Assembly: GCA_963834015.1 (NCBI GenBank)
Contig: CAWIAG010000002.1
Coordinates: forward strand, 1,585,672 to 1,649,671
Direction of reading: 5' to 3'
Source of the DNA: FEN-1297 sp963834015
Lineage (GTDB): Bacteria > Bacteroidota > Ignavibacteria > Ignavibacteriales > Ignavibacteriaceae
DNA: 64,000 nucleotides
Positions 1 through 8,699 of this stretch are shown one piece after another. The position numbers were made by a program, and so were the translations under genes. The notes under the pieces are model-generated. The model did no database searches. It was not told where the DNA came from and saw only the letters and a program-made list of their open reading frames with translations. Every line of letters starts with the position of its first letter. Positions within the stretch are counted from its first letter, which is position 1.

Positions 1-941
1 TGAGCCGGGTGGATTGTACCGCCTAGTATACTTTCAAGTTTGGTTTCATTCACTTCATCATTACCAAGCATCAAAATCAAAACCGGATTGGAATCAAAAA
101 TATAAACTCTTGATTTTGCACATTGGGTTACATCAATCTTTAAAAACCCGCACAATTCATCGATCGATTTTATATCAGGTGTAGAAATTTCTTTAACTTC
201 TTCACTTTTAGCTTCACGAGTTTTTGAAGGGACACGTGAAGTTGCAACTTCCACGTTGGCTGCATATCCGCTTGTCTCGCAATATGCAACAGTATCTTCG
301 CCGGCGTCCGATTTAACCATAAATTCTTCCGACCCGGTTCCGCCCATAGCCCCGCTCGAGGCCCCTACAACAAAATACTTCAGCCCGCACCTGTCAAATA
401 TTTTTCTGTAAGCTTTATCATGCAGTGCATATGCTTTATCAAGGTCTTCCCATGAAGCATCAAATGTATACGCATCCTTCATTAAAAACTGCCTGCCGCG
501 GATTATACCGCTCCTTGGCCGGGCTTCATTCCTGAATTTAGTCTGAATCTGGTACCATATCTGGGGCAATTCTTTATAAGACTTCAATACATTGCGCGCA
601 TGATAAGTCATAATTTCTTCATGTGTGGGAGCAAGTACGTAATCCCGGTTTTTTATATGAAATAATATATCGCCAAAAGCTTCTACACGATTAGTTTCTT
701 CCCAGATTTCGCGGGGATTTAATGCAGGTAGAAGAAATTCCTGCCCGCCGATGGCATTCATTTCTTCCCTTATTATTTGAGAAATTTTTTGTACCACTTT
801 GTATCCAAGAGGCAGAAATGAATAAATTCCCGCAGAAAGCATTCTTACCATCCCTGAACGGAGCATAAGGATATGGCTTTTAACAATGGCATCGTTAGGT
901 ACTTCTTTTAATGTAGGTACAAATGATTTACTTAATCGCAT
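1..941 (-). CDS. proS: Proline--tRNA ligase (ProRS), N-terminal part
   Basis: Cytoplasmic class II synthetase that charges tRNA-Pro. About 313 N-terminal residues are present; the C-terminus lies beyond the window start. The class II motif 1 region (RSGMVRMLSAGIYSFLPLG) and the motif 2 region (around FRNEARPRSGIIRGRQF) are visible. From about residue 200 an insert begins that contains GASSGAMGG and SEEFMVKSDAGED, as expected for the bacterial-type ProRS with an editing domain. The start ATG at 941 follows AGGATCAATT, the same leader that precedes the next gene on this strand. Identity is clear from family motifs; only completeness is unknown. Confidence 0.95.
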   Translation of the reverse strand, partial: MRLSKSFVPTLKEVPNDAIVKSHILMLRSGMVRMLSAGIYSFLPLGYKVVQKISQIIREEMNAIGGQEFLLPALNPREIWEETNRVEAFGDILFHIKNRDYVLAPTHEEIMTYHARNVLKSYKELPQIWYQIQTKFRNEARPRSGIIRGRQFLMKDAYTFDASWEDLDKAYALHDKAYRKIFDRCGLKYFVVGASSGAMGGTGSEEFMVKSDAGEDTVAYCETSGYAANVEVATSRVPSKTREAKSEEVKEISTPDIKSIDELCGFLKIDVTQCAKSRVYIFDSNPVLILMLGNDEVNETKLESILGGTIHPA

Positions 942-1054
942 AATTGATCCTGATAAAAATATGTATTCGAATCAGATATTTAATCTGAATTAAATTGGTT
1001 TATGAAATAATAAAAAGATTTGCCACAAATATATCAACCCTGCATTGCGAAGAC

Positions 1055-1325
1055 AAGCGATGCGGTTCGGAGCCCGGATTATAAAATCTGGGTTTCAAAA
1101 CCCGGGTTAGTTCCTCCGGGCCTTTCCGGCATAACAGGAGCGGCTATGGCAAGTTATGGGTATTAAATAAAAAATGAAATTACAACCCTTTTCAACGGAT
1201 TACCTTTTCTTATTTTATTATGTCAGGTTCACCTTAAAGGTGAACCTCACATTTTTGTTTTATTCATGTTAACCTGCCTGCCGGCAGGCATGCTCGTCCT
1301 AATTCGCGTAAATTCGTATTATGAA
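1055..1325. repeat. Palindromic repeat cluster between proS and the phosphodiesterase gene
   Basis: This 399-base gap (942-1340) holds four dispersed repeat types and no gene. There is a CCCGGATT/AATCTGGG hairpin joined to an AACCCGGGTT palindrome (about 1073-1110). There is an 11-bp perfect hairpin, AGGTTCACCTT with its complement, at 1225-1247. A GCCTGCCGGCAGGC palindrome lies near 1275, and an AATTCG-type repeat at 1299-1322. Each type recurs elsewhere in the window. Confidence 0.75.
1225..1247. terminator. Perfect 11-bp hairpin, possible terminator
   Basis: AGGTTCACCTT is followed by A and the exact complement, then CACATTTTTG. It belongs to a hairpin family also seen at 4947, 16088, 58031, 59254 and 62403. 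It lies about 95 bases beyond the stop of the phosphodiesterase gene on the minus strand. A terminator role is inferred from the shape only. Confidence 0.35.
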
Positions 1326-1340
1326 AATAAATATATTTAA

Positions 1341-2561
1341 TTAATATCCTTTCAAAATATATTCTATATTCTCCAGCTTGCCGTCTATGTTGGAACGGGG
1401 AGATATATTAAATATTCTGCACAGCATTGGATAAATATCTATATTATTTAATGTAGCCGTGCGGTATCCTATTTTAAAATCCGGGCCGAATGCATAGAAT
1501 ATTCCGTTCATATCCATTTCATTATTATCATAACCGTGGTTCCCCCGGTCTGTAAATTTGTCAATGTTTTTGTATGAATAATTATCGGCCAGGCTCCATC
1601 CAAGATCGGCAATCACTATAATATCTGAAATAAAGGGATGAGTTGAATAATGATAACATGCCGGGATATTATCTTTTGTAAATACTTGAAAATGATTTCT
1701 ATTACTTAAAAGTTTATCATAAACATTCTGCTCATCCGCCTTCTGCGGGTTTACAAGCATAAAAGGGCCGCGTCCCTGGTAAGTTACATTGTAGTTCTTT
1801 ATTATTTCTTCAATGTTAACTACCTTATCTTTACTGATTTCAGTCATGCCGTGATCGGAAACCACAATTATGTCGGTACTGTCCAATAAACTTATATTCT
1901 TAAGCTTATTGGTAAGCAGCCCTATCATTGAATCCTCTTTTTCTATTGCATGATTCATTTGAATGGAATTCGGGCCAAACTTATGCCCCGAATCATCCGT
2001 TGCTTCAAAATAAAGCGTAATAAAATGAGGGCGTTTTTCGTAAGGAAGTTTAAGCCAGTTTAACACCCCGTTAACTCTGTCTTCAAACGCGCGCGTGTGT
2101 ACATAACTTTCTACATAATCCGGCCTCCTGTAATCGAGTTTCATATCTGAACCGGGCCAGAAATAGCTGGCGGTAATTATACCGTTTCTTTTAGCCGTTT
2201 CCCAAAAAGCTTCGCCTAAGTACCATTTAGCGTTTTTAGATTTTGTAGAATCATTCACCCGGTATGTTTCCTTAGTGAACGGGTCGGTAAAAGTATTCGC
2301 AATCAGACCCTGGTTTTCAGGGTACAAACCCGTTACTATGGAATAATGATTAGGGAAAGTAATTGATGGGAAATCAGGCCTGAGTGAAATAGCTGCGATG
2401 CCGTTTGCCTTTATGAAATCAAAATTTGGAGTAATACCCCGGTTTACATAGTCCCACCTGAAGCCGTCTAAAGATATAAGAATTACATACGGTTGTCTTT
2501 GTGCAAAAAGACCTGCCGAACTTAAAAATAATAAGACATAAGTTAAAAATAACTTCTTCAT
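1341..2561 (-). CDS. Secreted nucleotide pyrophosphatase/phosphodiesterase, alkaline phosphatase superfamily
   Basis: A 406-residue protein that probably hydrolyses phosphodiester or pyrophosphate bonds of nucleotides or lipid head groups outside the cytoplasm. Residues 1-20 form a signal peptide ending LFAQ. The two-zinc catalytic set of the ENPP family is present: D32 in ISLDGFRWDY, the nucleophile T68 in SITFPNH, then TDDSGHKFGP near 188, VVSDHGMTE near 233 and HGYDNNEMDMNG near the end. Length matches bacterial ENPP enzymes without extra domains. The ATG follows AGGATCAATT. It stands alone on the minus strand and is divergent from the YceH-like gene. Substrate cannot be told from sequence. 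Confidence 0.9.
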   Translation of the reverse strand: MKKLFLTYVLLFLSSAGLFAQRQPYVILISLDGFRWDYVNRGITPNFDFIKANGIAAISLRPDFPSITFPNHYSIVTGLYPENQGLIANTFTDPFTKETYRVNDSTKSKNAKWYLGEAFWETAKRNGIITASYFWPGSDMKLDYRRPDYVESYVHTRAFEDRVNGVLNWLKLPYEKRPHFITLYFEATDDSGHKFGPNSIQMNHAIEKEDSMIGLLTNKLKNISLLDSTDIIVVSDHGMTEISKDKVVNIEEIIKNYNVTYQGRGPFMLVNPQKADEQNVYDKLLSNRNHFQVFTKDNIPACYHYSTHPFISDIIVIADLGWSLADNYSYKNIDKFTDRGNHGYDNNEMDMNGIFYAFGPDFKIGYRTATLNNIDIYPMLCRIFNISPRSNIDGKLENIEYILKGY

Positions 2562-2700
2562 AATTGATCCTGTTTAATAAAAATGGGAATTCCTGGAAGA
2601 AAGATAATAATACTCTAAAAATAAATTATTATTCCTGATTATTTTTATTGCTTAGTTAGATTTAATATCATTTGTTATATTTACGGAAAAAAATTGGAAA

Positions 2701-3348
2701 ATGAATACAATACTACATTCAGAAGAAATCCGGATAATCGGATCACTGATTGAAAAAGAATTGACAACTCCGGAATATTATCCGCTTACATTAAACGCGC
2801 TTAAGAATGCCTGTAATCAAAAATCTAACAGGAACCCTGTAGTTTCGTTTGATGAGGACCTGATTGAGCCGGTGTTAAATAAGCTGAGGGATAAATCTCT
2901 GGTAAGAAGGGTAACGGGAACCGATATACGCGTCCCAAAATACAAGCAGGGCTTTACGGAAGAATTAAATCTTCAGCCGGATGAAACAGCAGTAATATGT
3001 GAATTAATGCTTCGCGGCCCGCAGACACCCGGAGAGCTAAAAGGCAGGGCTTCAAGAATGTTTAACTTTGAATCGCTCTCACAGGTGGACGAAGTGCTTA
3101 AAAGATTAATGAACCGTGAACAGCCTATGGTTATTAAACTGCCCAGGCAGACGGGTATGAAAGAATCCCGTTATGCCCATTTGCTTTCAGGCCAGCCGGA
3201 AATAATTAATAAGGAAGTTCAGGAAAGTGAAATTGCTTCAGCGGAAGAAGAAAGGATCGCAAAGTTAGAAGAGCAGTTATTAATTTTAAGAAATGAATTT
3301 GATGAATTAAAAAATCAGTTCGAACAATTCAGGGCACAGTTGGAATAA
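2701..3348 (+). CDS. YceH/DUF480 family winged-helix protein
   Basis: 215 residues matching the YceH (UPF0502, DUF480) family, thought to be DNA-binding but of unknown function. The N-terminal winged helix begins IIGSLIEKELTTPEYYPLTL, with the family motif NACNQKSNRNPVV at about 35-48. A second winged helix has LMLRGPQTPGELKGRA near 105-120. The last 45 residues form a Glu/Lys-rich coiled coil (EEERIAKLEEQLLILRNEF), which could mediate dimerisation. It is monocistronic on the plus strand, divergent from the phosphodiesterase gene, and converges on the U32 gene with only 8 bases between the stops. Confidence 0.88.
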   Translation: MNTILHSEEIRIIGSLIEKELTTPEYYPLTLNALKNACNQKSNRNPVVSFDEDLIEPVLNKLRDKSLVRRVTGTDIRVPKYKQGFTEELNLQPDETAVICELMLRGPQTPGELKGRASRMFNFESLSQVDEVLKRLMNREQPMVIKLPRQTGMKESRYAHLLSGQPEIINKEVQESEIASAEEERIAKLEEQLLILRNEFDELKNQFEQFRAQLE

Positions 3349-3356
3349 ATTTTTTC

Positions 3357-4610
3357 TTATTCTACCGGGGTTATAAGATACACCCTGTCATGCGGTCTTA
3401 CCTGAAAATTACATGGAAAGGTAATCCTGTCGCTTTTTTCCGCTTTATTTATTTCAACTTCATCTTTAATAATTGTATTTAAGGTTAGGTCTATAACACC
3501 TGAAGTAGGCCCGATTATTAATATCCGGTCATCAACTGCAATTTTGCCGGATTCCAGTTCAACGTAGGCTATTTTTGATTTCTTATAATAATTCAGGACT
3601 TTCCCCACGTATTCCTTTTTGGTTGTTGCCTTGCTGCCGTAAATATCCGCATAGTCATCAGCGCCCGGCTTTCCGAAATAAAAGCCCGAAGAAAAGCCCC
3701 TGTTATAAACTTCTTCCAGTTCTATTAAAAACTGTTTTTTTATTTCTTCTGTAAGCTTAAGTTCATAATACAGGTCAATCGCCCTGCGGTATACAGAAAC
3801 AACCTTAGCAACATATTCGGGACTTCTTTTTCTTCCCTCTATCTTAAACGAATCGATACCGGCTTCAATTAACTTATCAATAAATTCTACCGTGCATAAA
3901 TCTTTGGCGGAGAGTACGTAATCTTCCCCTATTATCATGGGTTTACCTGTAATAGTATCTATAACCTCATATTCACGCCTGCAAGGCTGAATGCATTCGC
4001 CCCTGTTTGCGCTGGGTCCGAAAAGATGATGGCTCATAAAACATCTTCCGCTTACCGCAATGCACATAGCTCCGTGAATAAAAGCTTCAATTTCCATGTC
4101 GGTATTAGCCCTTATTCTTTTTATTTCTTTAAGGGAGCATTCACGTGCAAGGACTATTCTTACGGCGCCAAGCTGTTTATAAAGGGCGGCGCTTAAAGAA
4201 TTGGAAACAGAAGCCTGTGTTGAAATACAAAACGGCATTTCATATTTTTTGCAAATCTGTGCAGCGGCTAAATCCCAGCAAATGATCCGGTCAATCCCCG
4301 CGGATTTTGCCGCAGATATAATTTTATCCAGTTCATCAATTTCTTCCTCGAAAACAATTGTATTCAGAGTAAGATATGTTTTAACATTTTTTGATTTGCA
4401 AATTTCTGCTATTTGCGGCAGTTCATCTATCGTAAAGTTCGCTGCTTTTGCACGCATATTAAGTTTATCTACTCCGAAATAAACTGCATTAGCGCCGGCA
4501 TTAATAGCCGTGGAAAGCATTGTCCAATCCCCTGCGGGACTCATCAGTTCAGGAATTTTCTTTGCCTTATCATATTTAATTGATTCTGTGTTCATACAAA
4601 CTGCATACAA
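3357..4610 (-). CDS. U32 family protein, TrhP/YegQ-like
   Basis: A 417-residue peptidase-U32 family protein. Characterised relatives (TrhP/YegQ) take part in prephenate-dependent 5-hydroxylation of tRNA uridine 34; others act on 23S rRNA, so the exact substrate is uncertain. The N-terminal barrel starts ELMSPAGDW and has the typical AGANAVYFG. Four conserved cysteines, C183 and C190 (AMCIAVSGRC) and C206 and C210 (GECIQPC), are the expected iron-sulfur ligands. A small beta-rich C-terminal domain follows. The start could be residue 1 or M6; neither has a clear Shine-Dalgarno site. A second U34 hydroxylase, TrhO, lies at 59.6 kb. Confidence 0.85.
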   Translation of the reverse strand: MYAVCMNTESIKYDKAKKIPELMSPAGDWTMLSTAINAGANAVYFGVDKLNMRAKAANFTIDELPQIAEICKSKNVKTYLTLNTIVFEEEIDELDKIISAAKSAGIDRIICWDLAAAQICKKYEMPFCISTQASVSNSLSAALYKQLGAVRIVLARECSLKEIKRIRANTDMEIEAFIHGAMCIAVSGRCFMSHHLFGPSANRGECIQPCRREYEVIDTITGKPMIIGEDYVLSAKDLCTVEFIDKLIEAGIDSFKIEGRKRSPEYVAKVVSVYRRAIDLYYELKLTEEIKKQFLIELEEVYNRGFSSGFYFGKPGADDYADIYGSKATTKKEYVGKVLNYYKKSKIAYVELESGKIAVDDRILIIGPTSGVIDLTLNTIIKDEVEINKAEKSDRITFPCNFQVRPHDRVYLITPVE

Positions 4611-4625
4611 TTTATAAATTATTTA

Positions 4626-4975
4626 TAAAACAAAAAAATCACCCCAAAATTGATTGGGATGATTTCAGAACTCCTCCCTATAAGGAATCAGGACCACCGA
4701 CTTTGTTTGGGTATATCTCAAAAAAATCACCCCCGGCCTCCCTTAGGGGAAGGCTCTCTCTTTCAAGAAAGGGGAAAAAGGTTTGGGTGATTTTCTTAAC
4801 TCCGGGTTTACACCCGGGGCTGCAACCCTGCCTGCCGGTAGGCAGGTATTTAATCTCTTCCTCCAAAGAAGTCCCTTCGGGAGGGAATTCAGTATGCCCG
4901 GATTGCTAATCCGGACTACAAAGCTGTTTGAAAAACAGTTATGTTTGGTTCACCTGTACGGTGAGCCTTACAAAA
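4626..4975. repeat. Composite palindromic repeat filling the 4611-4979 gap
   Basis: The gap contains a string of repeat modules: a TCACCCCCGGCCTCCC...GGGTGATTTTC block, a CCGGGTTTACACCCGG hairpin (about 4803-4820), a CCTGCCTGCCGGTAGGCAGG palindrome, a CCGGATTGCTAATCCGG hairpin (about 4897-4913) and GGTTCACC...GGTGAGCC (4947-4967). The same modules recur in the same order near 7.5, 9.2 and 12.7 kb. Overlapping open frames here are repeat-derived, not genes. Confidence 0.8.
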
Positions 4976-4979
4976 TATT

Positions 4980-6230
4980 TCACGCTTTCTCTTCCCAAAC
5001 CTTGCAGATTTCAACAATCAGTTTAACTACCAGCTCCATGTCCTGGATGGCTATCCATTCAAGCTTTGAGTGGAAGCTGTGTTCGCCTGCAAAGATATTT
5101 GGCGTAGGCAGCCCCATGAAAGATAACCTGGATCCGTCTGTGCCTCCGCGGATAGGACTTAATATCGGTTTAATATCCAGATGCTTCATTGCCTCTATTG
5201 CGTTTTCCATAACCCATGGATAATTATCCAATATTTCTTTCATATTCCTGTACTGTTCAACAACCTCAAACTCCATGCGGGAGCCGGGATACTGCTTAAC
5301 CGTTTTTTCTGCTAATTCTTTTAAGAAATCTTCATACTCCTTTAATTTTGGAGTTACAAAATCCCTTATAATAAACTTAACCGTTGTTAATTCTTCCGTA
5401 CCGTTGAAATTTGTACAATGCACATAACCATCTCTCCCGTCCGTAGTCTCGGGGGATAACCTGTCCTTAGGCAGGCTTTCTATAAATGCGGAAGCTACAC
5501 GTACGGCATTAACCATTTTACCTTTTGCATATCCCGGGTGAATATTCTTGCCGTGAAATTTTATTACTACCGCATCAGCGCTGAAAGTTTCGGATTCGAT
5601 CTCACCGCGGCTGCTGCCGTCAACAGTATAAGCATATTTAGCGCCTAATTTTGTCAAATCTATTTTCTCGGTTCCCCGGCCAACCTCTTCATCAGGAGTA
5701 AAACAAACCTTTATCGTGCCATGCTTTATTTCAGGATGAGTAATTAAATAATTTATCGCATCCGTAATTTCCGCTACACCGGCTTTGTTATCTGCACCAA
5801 GCAGAGTAGTACCGTCTGTAGTGATAATATCAAAGCCCTTCATTTCCTTTAGTTCGGGATTGTCGCTAACCTTAATTACCTGGTTGGGGTCGTTAGGTAA
5901 TTTTATATCGCCGCCCTGGTAATTTTTTTGTATCAGGGGTTTAACATCGGCCCCCGTTACTGCGGGTGAAGTGTCAACATGAGAAATAAAAGCAATTGCC
6001 GGTACATCCTTATTGGTATTTGAGGGCAGGGTTGCCATTACATAACCCCAATCATCCATAACCGCATCATTTAATCCCAGGCTATTTAATTCCTGGCTTA
6101 AATCCTTTGAAAGAGTTTTTTGCTTTTCCGTGCTGGGAAAACTTACCGAATCTTCATCTGATTGAGTATCATATTTTACATATTTCAGGAATCTGTCCAC
6201 AACGGTAAATTTATAACTTTCATCAAACAT
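4980..6230 (-). CDS. pepT: Peptidase T (tripeptide aminopeptidase)
   Basis: A 416-residue cytoplasmic zinc aminopeptidase of the M20 family that removes the N-terminal residue from tripeptides. Metal and catalytic motifs are in order: HVDTSPAVTGADVKP (first zinc His and Asp), GTTLLGADNKAGVAEI (bridging Asp), CFTPDEEVGRGTEK (catalytic Glu pair), YTVDGSSRGEIE, and the closing FAGEHSFHSKLEW with the last zinc His. IRGGTDGSRLSFMGLP is typical of PepT. Full family length. Its 3' end abuts the composite repeat, and its role is unrelated to the polysaccharide genes downstream in the window. Confidence 0.95.
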   Translation of the reverse strand: MFDESYKFTVVDRFLKYVKYDTQSDEDSVSFPSTEKQKTLSKDLSQELNSLGLNDAVMDDWGYVMATLPSNTNKDVPAIAFISHVDTSPAVTGADVKPLIQKNYQGGDIKLPNDPNQVIKVSDNPELKEMKGFDIITTDGTTLLGADNKAGVAEITDAINYLITHPEIKHGTIKVCFTPDEEVGRGTEKIDLTKLGAKYAYTVDGSSRGEIESETFSADAVVIKFHGKNIHPGYAKGKMVNAVRVASAFIESLPKDRLSPETTDGRDGYVHCTNFNGTEELTTVKFIIRDFVTPKLKEYEDFLKELAEKTVKQYPGSRMEFEVVEQYRNMKEILDNYPWVMENAIEAMKHLDIKPILSPIRGGTDGSRLSFMGLPTPNIFAGEHSFHSKLEWIAIQDMELVVKLIVEICKVWEEKA

Positions 6231-6273
6231 AACTGCCTCGCATTAATAGGTTAAAATATAAAATTAATTATTA

Positions 6274-7401
6274 TTAATACCCGCGCCTTAATATTTTATC
6301 CAGGTCTGCTTTTATCATTAATTTTACCAGGTCTTCAAATTTAGTTTTTGCTTTCCAGCCCAATTCATCGTTTGCTTTCTGCGGATTTCCAATTAAAAGG
6401 TCAACTTCTGTCGGTCGGTAATAATTTGAATCTATGCCTATAACTGTAGTGCCTGGTTTTAAATCCATTGAAAACTTATAGCGGTAATTATCCTGATTTT
6501 CTTTATGATTAATTAATAACTTTGCCTTCTCAAAATCAACACTCTTCACAATTCCTTTTTCATTCTCATGGCTGTTCTGCCACTCCAGTTCAATCCCGAT
6601 CTCTGAAAATGTTCTTTCTACAAATTCCTTAACAGTATGAGTTTCGCCTGTTGCAAGCACAAAATCATCAGCCTTTTCATGCTGAAGTATCTTCCACATA
6701 CCTTCGCAATATTCCGGTGCAAAGCCCCAATCCCGCTTGGAATCCAGGTTGCCCAAAAGCAAAATCGACTGCCGGCCTGCAGCAATTCGTGAAGCCGCGC
6801 GTGTTATTTTTCTTGTTACAAATGTTTCTCCGCGCCTGGGTGATTCGTGGTTAAACAGTATCCCGTTGCATGCAAAAATATTATAAGCTTCCCTGTAATT
6901 AACTATTATCCAGTAGCCGTAAAGCTTTGCAACGCCGTATGGTGAGCGCGGATAAAAAGGAGTTTTTTCAGTCTGCGGCACTTCCCTTACCTTACCGTAT
7001 AATTCACTGGTTGAAGCCTGGTAAAACTTTACTTTTTTTAAGCCGACTTCACGTATGGCGTCTAAAAATCTTAAAGTTCCCAATGCATCCACCTGTGCAG
7101 TATAATCGGGTATTTCAAATGAAACCTTAACATGGCTTTGCGCGGCAAGATTATATATTTCATCAGGCTCAATTTTTTCAAGAAGCCGGTTCATGTTTGA
7201 AGTATCAACAAGATCGCCGTAATGCAGAAACATTTTTTTATCAAGCACTTTCTCATTGGCATACAAATGCTCAAGGCGCGATGTATTGAATGAACTGCTC
7301 CGCCTGATTATGCCATGAACTTCGTAGCCTTTTTCCAAAAGTATTTCGGTTAAATAGCTGCCGTCCTGTCCTGTTATTCCTGTTATTAAGGCTTTTTTCA
7401 T
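6274..7401 (-). CDS. gmd: GDP-mannose 4,6-dehydratase
   Basis: Converts GDP-D-mannose to GDP-4-keto-6-deoxymannose, the first step of GDP-L-fucose synthesis. 375 residues from the chosen ATG at 7401, which follows GGAGACATA, a good Shine-Dalgarno site. A longer frame to 7464 would read through a palindromic repeat and is rejected. The Rossmann motif GITGQDGSYL sits at the N-terminus, RRSSSFNTSRLEHLY follows, and ASTSELYGK plus SPYGVAKLYGYW give the catalytic Thr/Ser, Tyr and Lys. The next gene of the pathway, fcl, lies just upstream on the same strand, separated by a repeat-filled gap. Confidence 0.96.
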   Translation of the reverse strand: MKKALITGITGQDGSYLTEILLEKGYEVHGIIRRSSSFNTSRLEHLYANEKVLDKKMFLHYGDLVDTSNMNRLLEKIEPDEIYNLAAQSHVKVSFEIPDYTAQVDALGTLRFLDAIREVGLKKVKFYQASTSELYGKVREVPQTEKTPFYPRSPYGVAKLYGYWIIVNYREAYNIFACNGILFNHESPRRGETFVTRKITRAASRIAAGRQSILLLGNLDSKRDWGFAPEYCEGMWKILQHEKADDFVLATGETHTVKEFVERTFSEIGIELEWQNSHENEKGIVKSVDFEKAKLLINHKENQDNYRYKFSMDLKPGTTVIGIDSNYYRPTEVDLLIGNPQKANDELGWKAKTKFEDLVKLMIKADLDKILRRGY

Positions 7402-7439
7402 TATGTCTCCGTTTTTACTGTAATAAATTAAAATTCTTG

Positions 7440-7690
7440 TGTTGTAAGAGAGACGGGGCCACATAGTGGTAAACTATGCCTCGTCTCTACAAAAAAAAAA
7501 TTAAATGAACTCAAACCCGAATTTGTTCGGGGGTATCTCAGAAGAACTCACCCCTGGCCCCTCTCTTTCGAACATAGGGGAAAAGGGGTTGGGTGATTTT
7601 CTTAACCCCGGGTTTACACCCGGGGCTAAAAGCATTTAATCCCTCTGGGATTTTTCACGCTCAGATTATTAATCTGAGCTACGAATCCAG
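7440..7690. repeat. Composite repeat between gmd and fcl
   Basis: The 308-base gap carries a GAGACGGGGC/GCCTCGTCTC inverted repeat (7451-7489) interrupted by a small inner palindrome, a TCACCCCTGGCCCC...GGGTGATTTTC block, a CCCCGGGTTTACACCCGGGG hairpin (about 7606-7625), an ATCCC/GGGAT hairpin and GCTCAGATTATTAATCTGAGC (about 7660-7680). No gene is seen. Confidence 0.8.
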
Positions 7691-7709
7691 CCCTGGCCCA
7701 AAAAACAAC

Positions 7710-8675
7710 TCAGCACTTATTCTTAAGAAACCATGCATACGTCTGTTCAATGCCCTGCCTCAGCGGGGTTTTGTACTTCCAGCCGAGGCTGTTAATCCTT
7801 GATACATCCATTAGCTTTCTCGGTGTGCCGTCCGGTTTTGATTTGTCGTAAACAATCTTGCCTTTAAAACCAACAACATCCGCAACAAGCAAAGCCAGTT
7901 CACCTATTGTTAAATCTTCACCCGTACCCACATTTATCTGGGAAATTCCTTTTTCATATAAATCCTTTGCGTCAATTTTTTCCAGCAGAAAGACTATGGC
8001 TTCTGCAAGGTCCTCTACGTATAAAAATTCCCTCTTGGGGCTTCCCGTTCCCCAGATTGTTACATCCGGAATTTTCTCACCCGCCGTATTTACTTTGGCC
8101 TCATGAAATTTCCGCATTAGTGCAGGCAGTACATGCGACGTTTCAAGATTAAAATTATCATTCTGCCCGTAAAGATTTGTAGGCATTGCAGAATAATAAT
8201 TATCGCCGTACTGGCGGTAATAACTTTCACATAATTTTATACCGGATATCTTTGCAAGCGCATAAGGTTCATTTGTATATTCAAGATAATCCGAAAGCAG
8301 GTATTCCTCCTTCAGAGGCTGCGGGGCAAGCTTGGGATAAATGCATGAACTTCCCAGGAAAATTAATTTTTCAACACCTGCTTCATGCGCGGCATGAATA
8401 ATATTTGATTCTATCATCAGGTTTTCATACAAAAATTGCGCACGGTAAGTATTGTTTGCCAAAATACCGCCCACCTTTGCCGCTGCAACAATAACTATTT
8501 CCGGCTTCTCGGAACTAAAAAATTTCTCCACATCCGCCTGGCGTATCAAATTTAATTCATCAAATTGCCTTACAATCAGGTTGGTATAATTATTTTTTAC
8601 AAGCGATCTTTGAATCGCTGATCCTACCATCCCGCCGTTTCCGGCAAGATAAATTTTCTTATCCTTGTAGTTCAT
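7710..8675 (-). CDS. fcl: GDP-L-fucose synthase
   Basis: Epimerase-reductase that completes GDP-L-fucose from the Gmd product, using NADPH. 321 residues, the usual length. The cofactor loop reads GNGGMVGSAI, close to the canonical GxxGxxG. FLGSSCIYPKLAPQPLKEE carries the active-site Ser and Cys, and EPYALAKISG carries the Tyr-xxx-Lys pair. PTNLYGQNDNF and WGTGSPKREFLYVEDLA are family hallmarks. Together with gmd it supplies the donor for the GT11 fucosyltransferase(s) at 34.5 and 42.7 kb. Confidence 0.96.
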   Translation of the reverse strand: MNYKDKKIYLAGNGGMVGSAIQRSLVKNNYTNLIVRQFDELNLIRQADVEKFFSSEKPEIVIVAAAKVGGILANNTYRAQFLYENLMIESNIIHAAHEAGVEKLIFLGSSCIYPKLAPQPLKEEYLLSDYLEYTNEPYALAKISGIKLCESYYRQYGDNYYSAMPTNLYGQNDNFNLETSHVLPALMRKFHEAKVNTAGEKIPDVTIWGTGSPKREFLYVEDLAEAIVFLLEKIDAKDLYEKGISQINVGTGEDLTIGELALLVADVVGFKGKIVYDKSKPDGTPRKLMDVSRINSLGWKYKTPLRQGIEQTYAWFLKNKC

Positions 8676-8699
8676 TACGTTCCGTTCTTAAATATTTAA

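Noticed and set aside
4580..5223. Open frames over the 4.6-5.2 kb repeat and the pepT end
   Set aside because: They lie in composite repeats or opposite to pepT and show no protein-like features.
7402..7464. Upstream extension of gmd
   Set aside because: The extra 21 codons run through a palindromic repeat; ATG 7401 has GGAG at good spacing and matches the family start.
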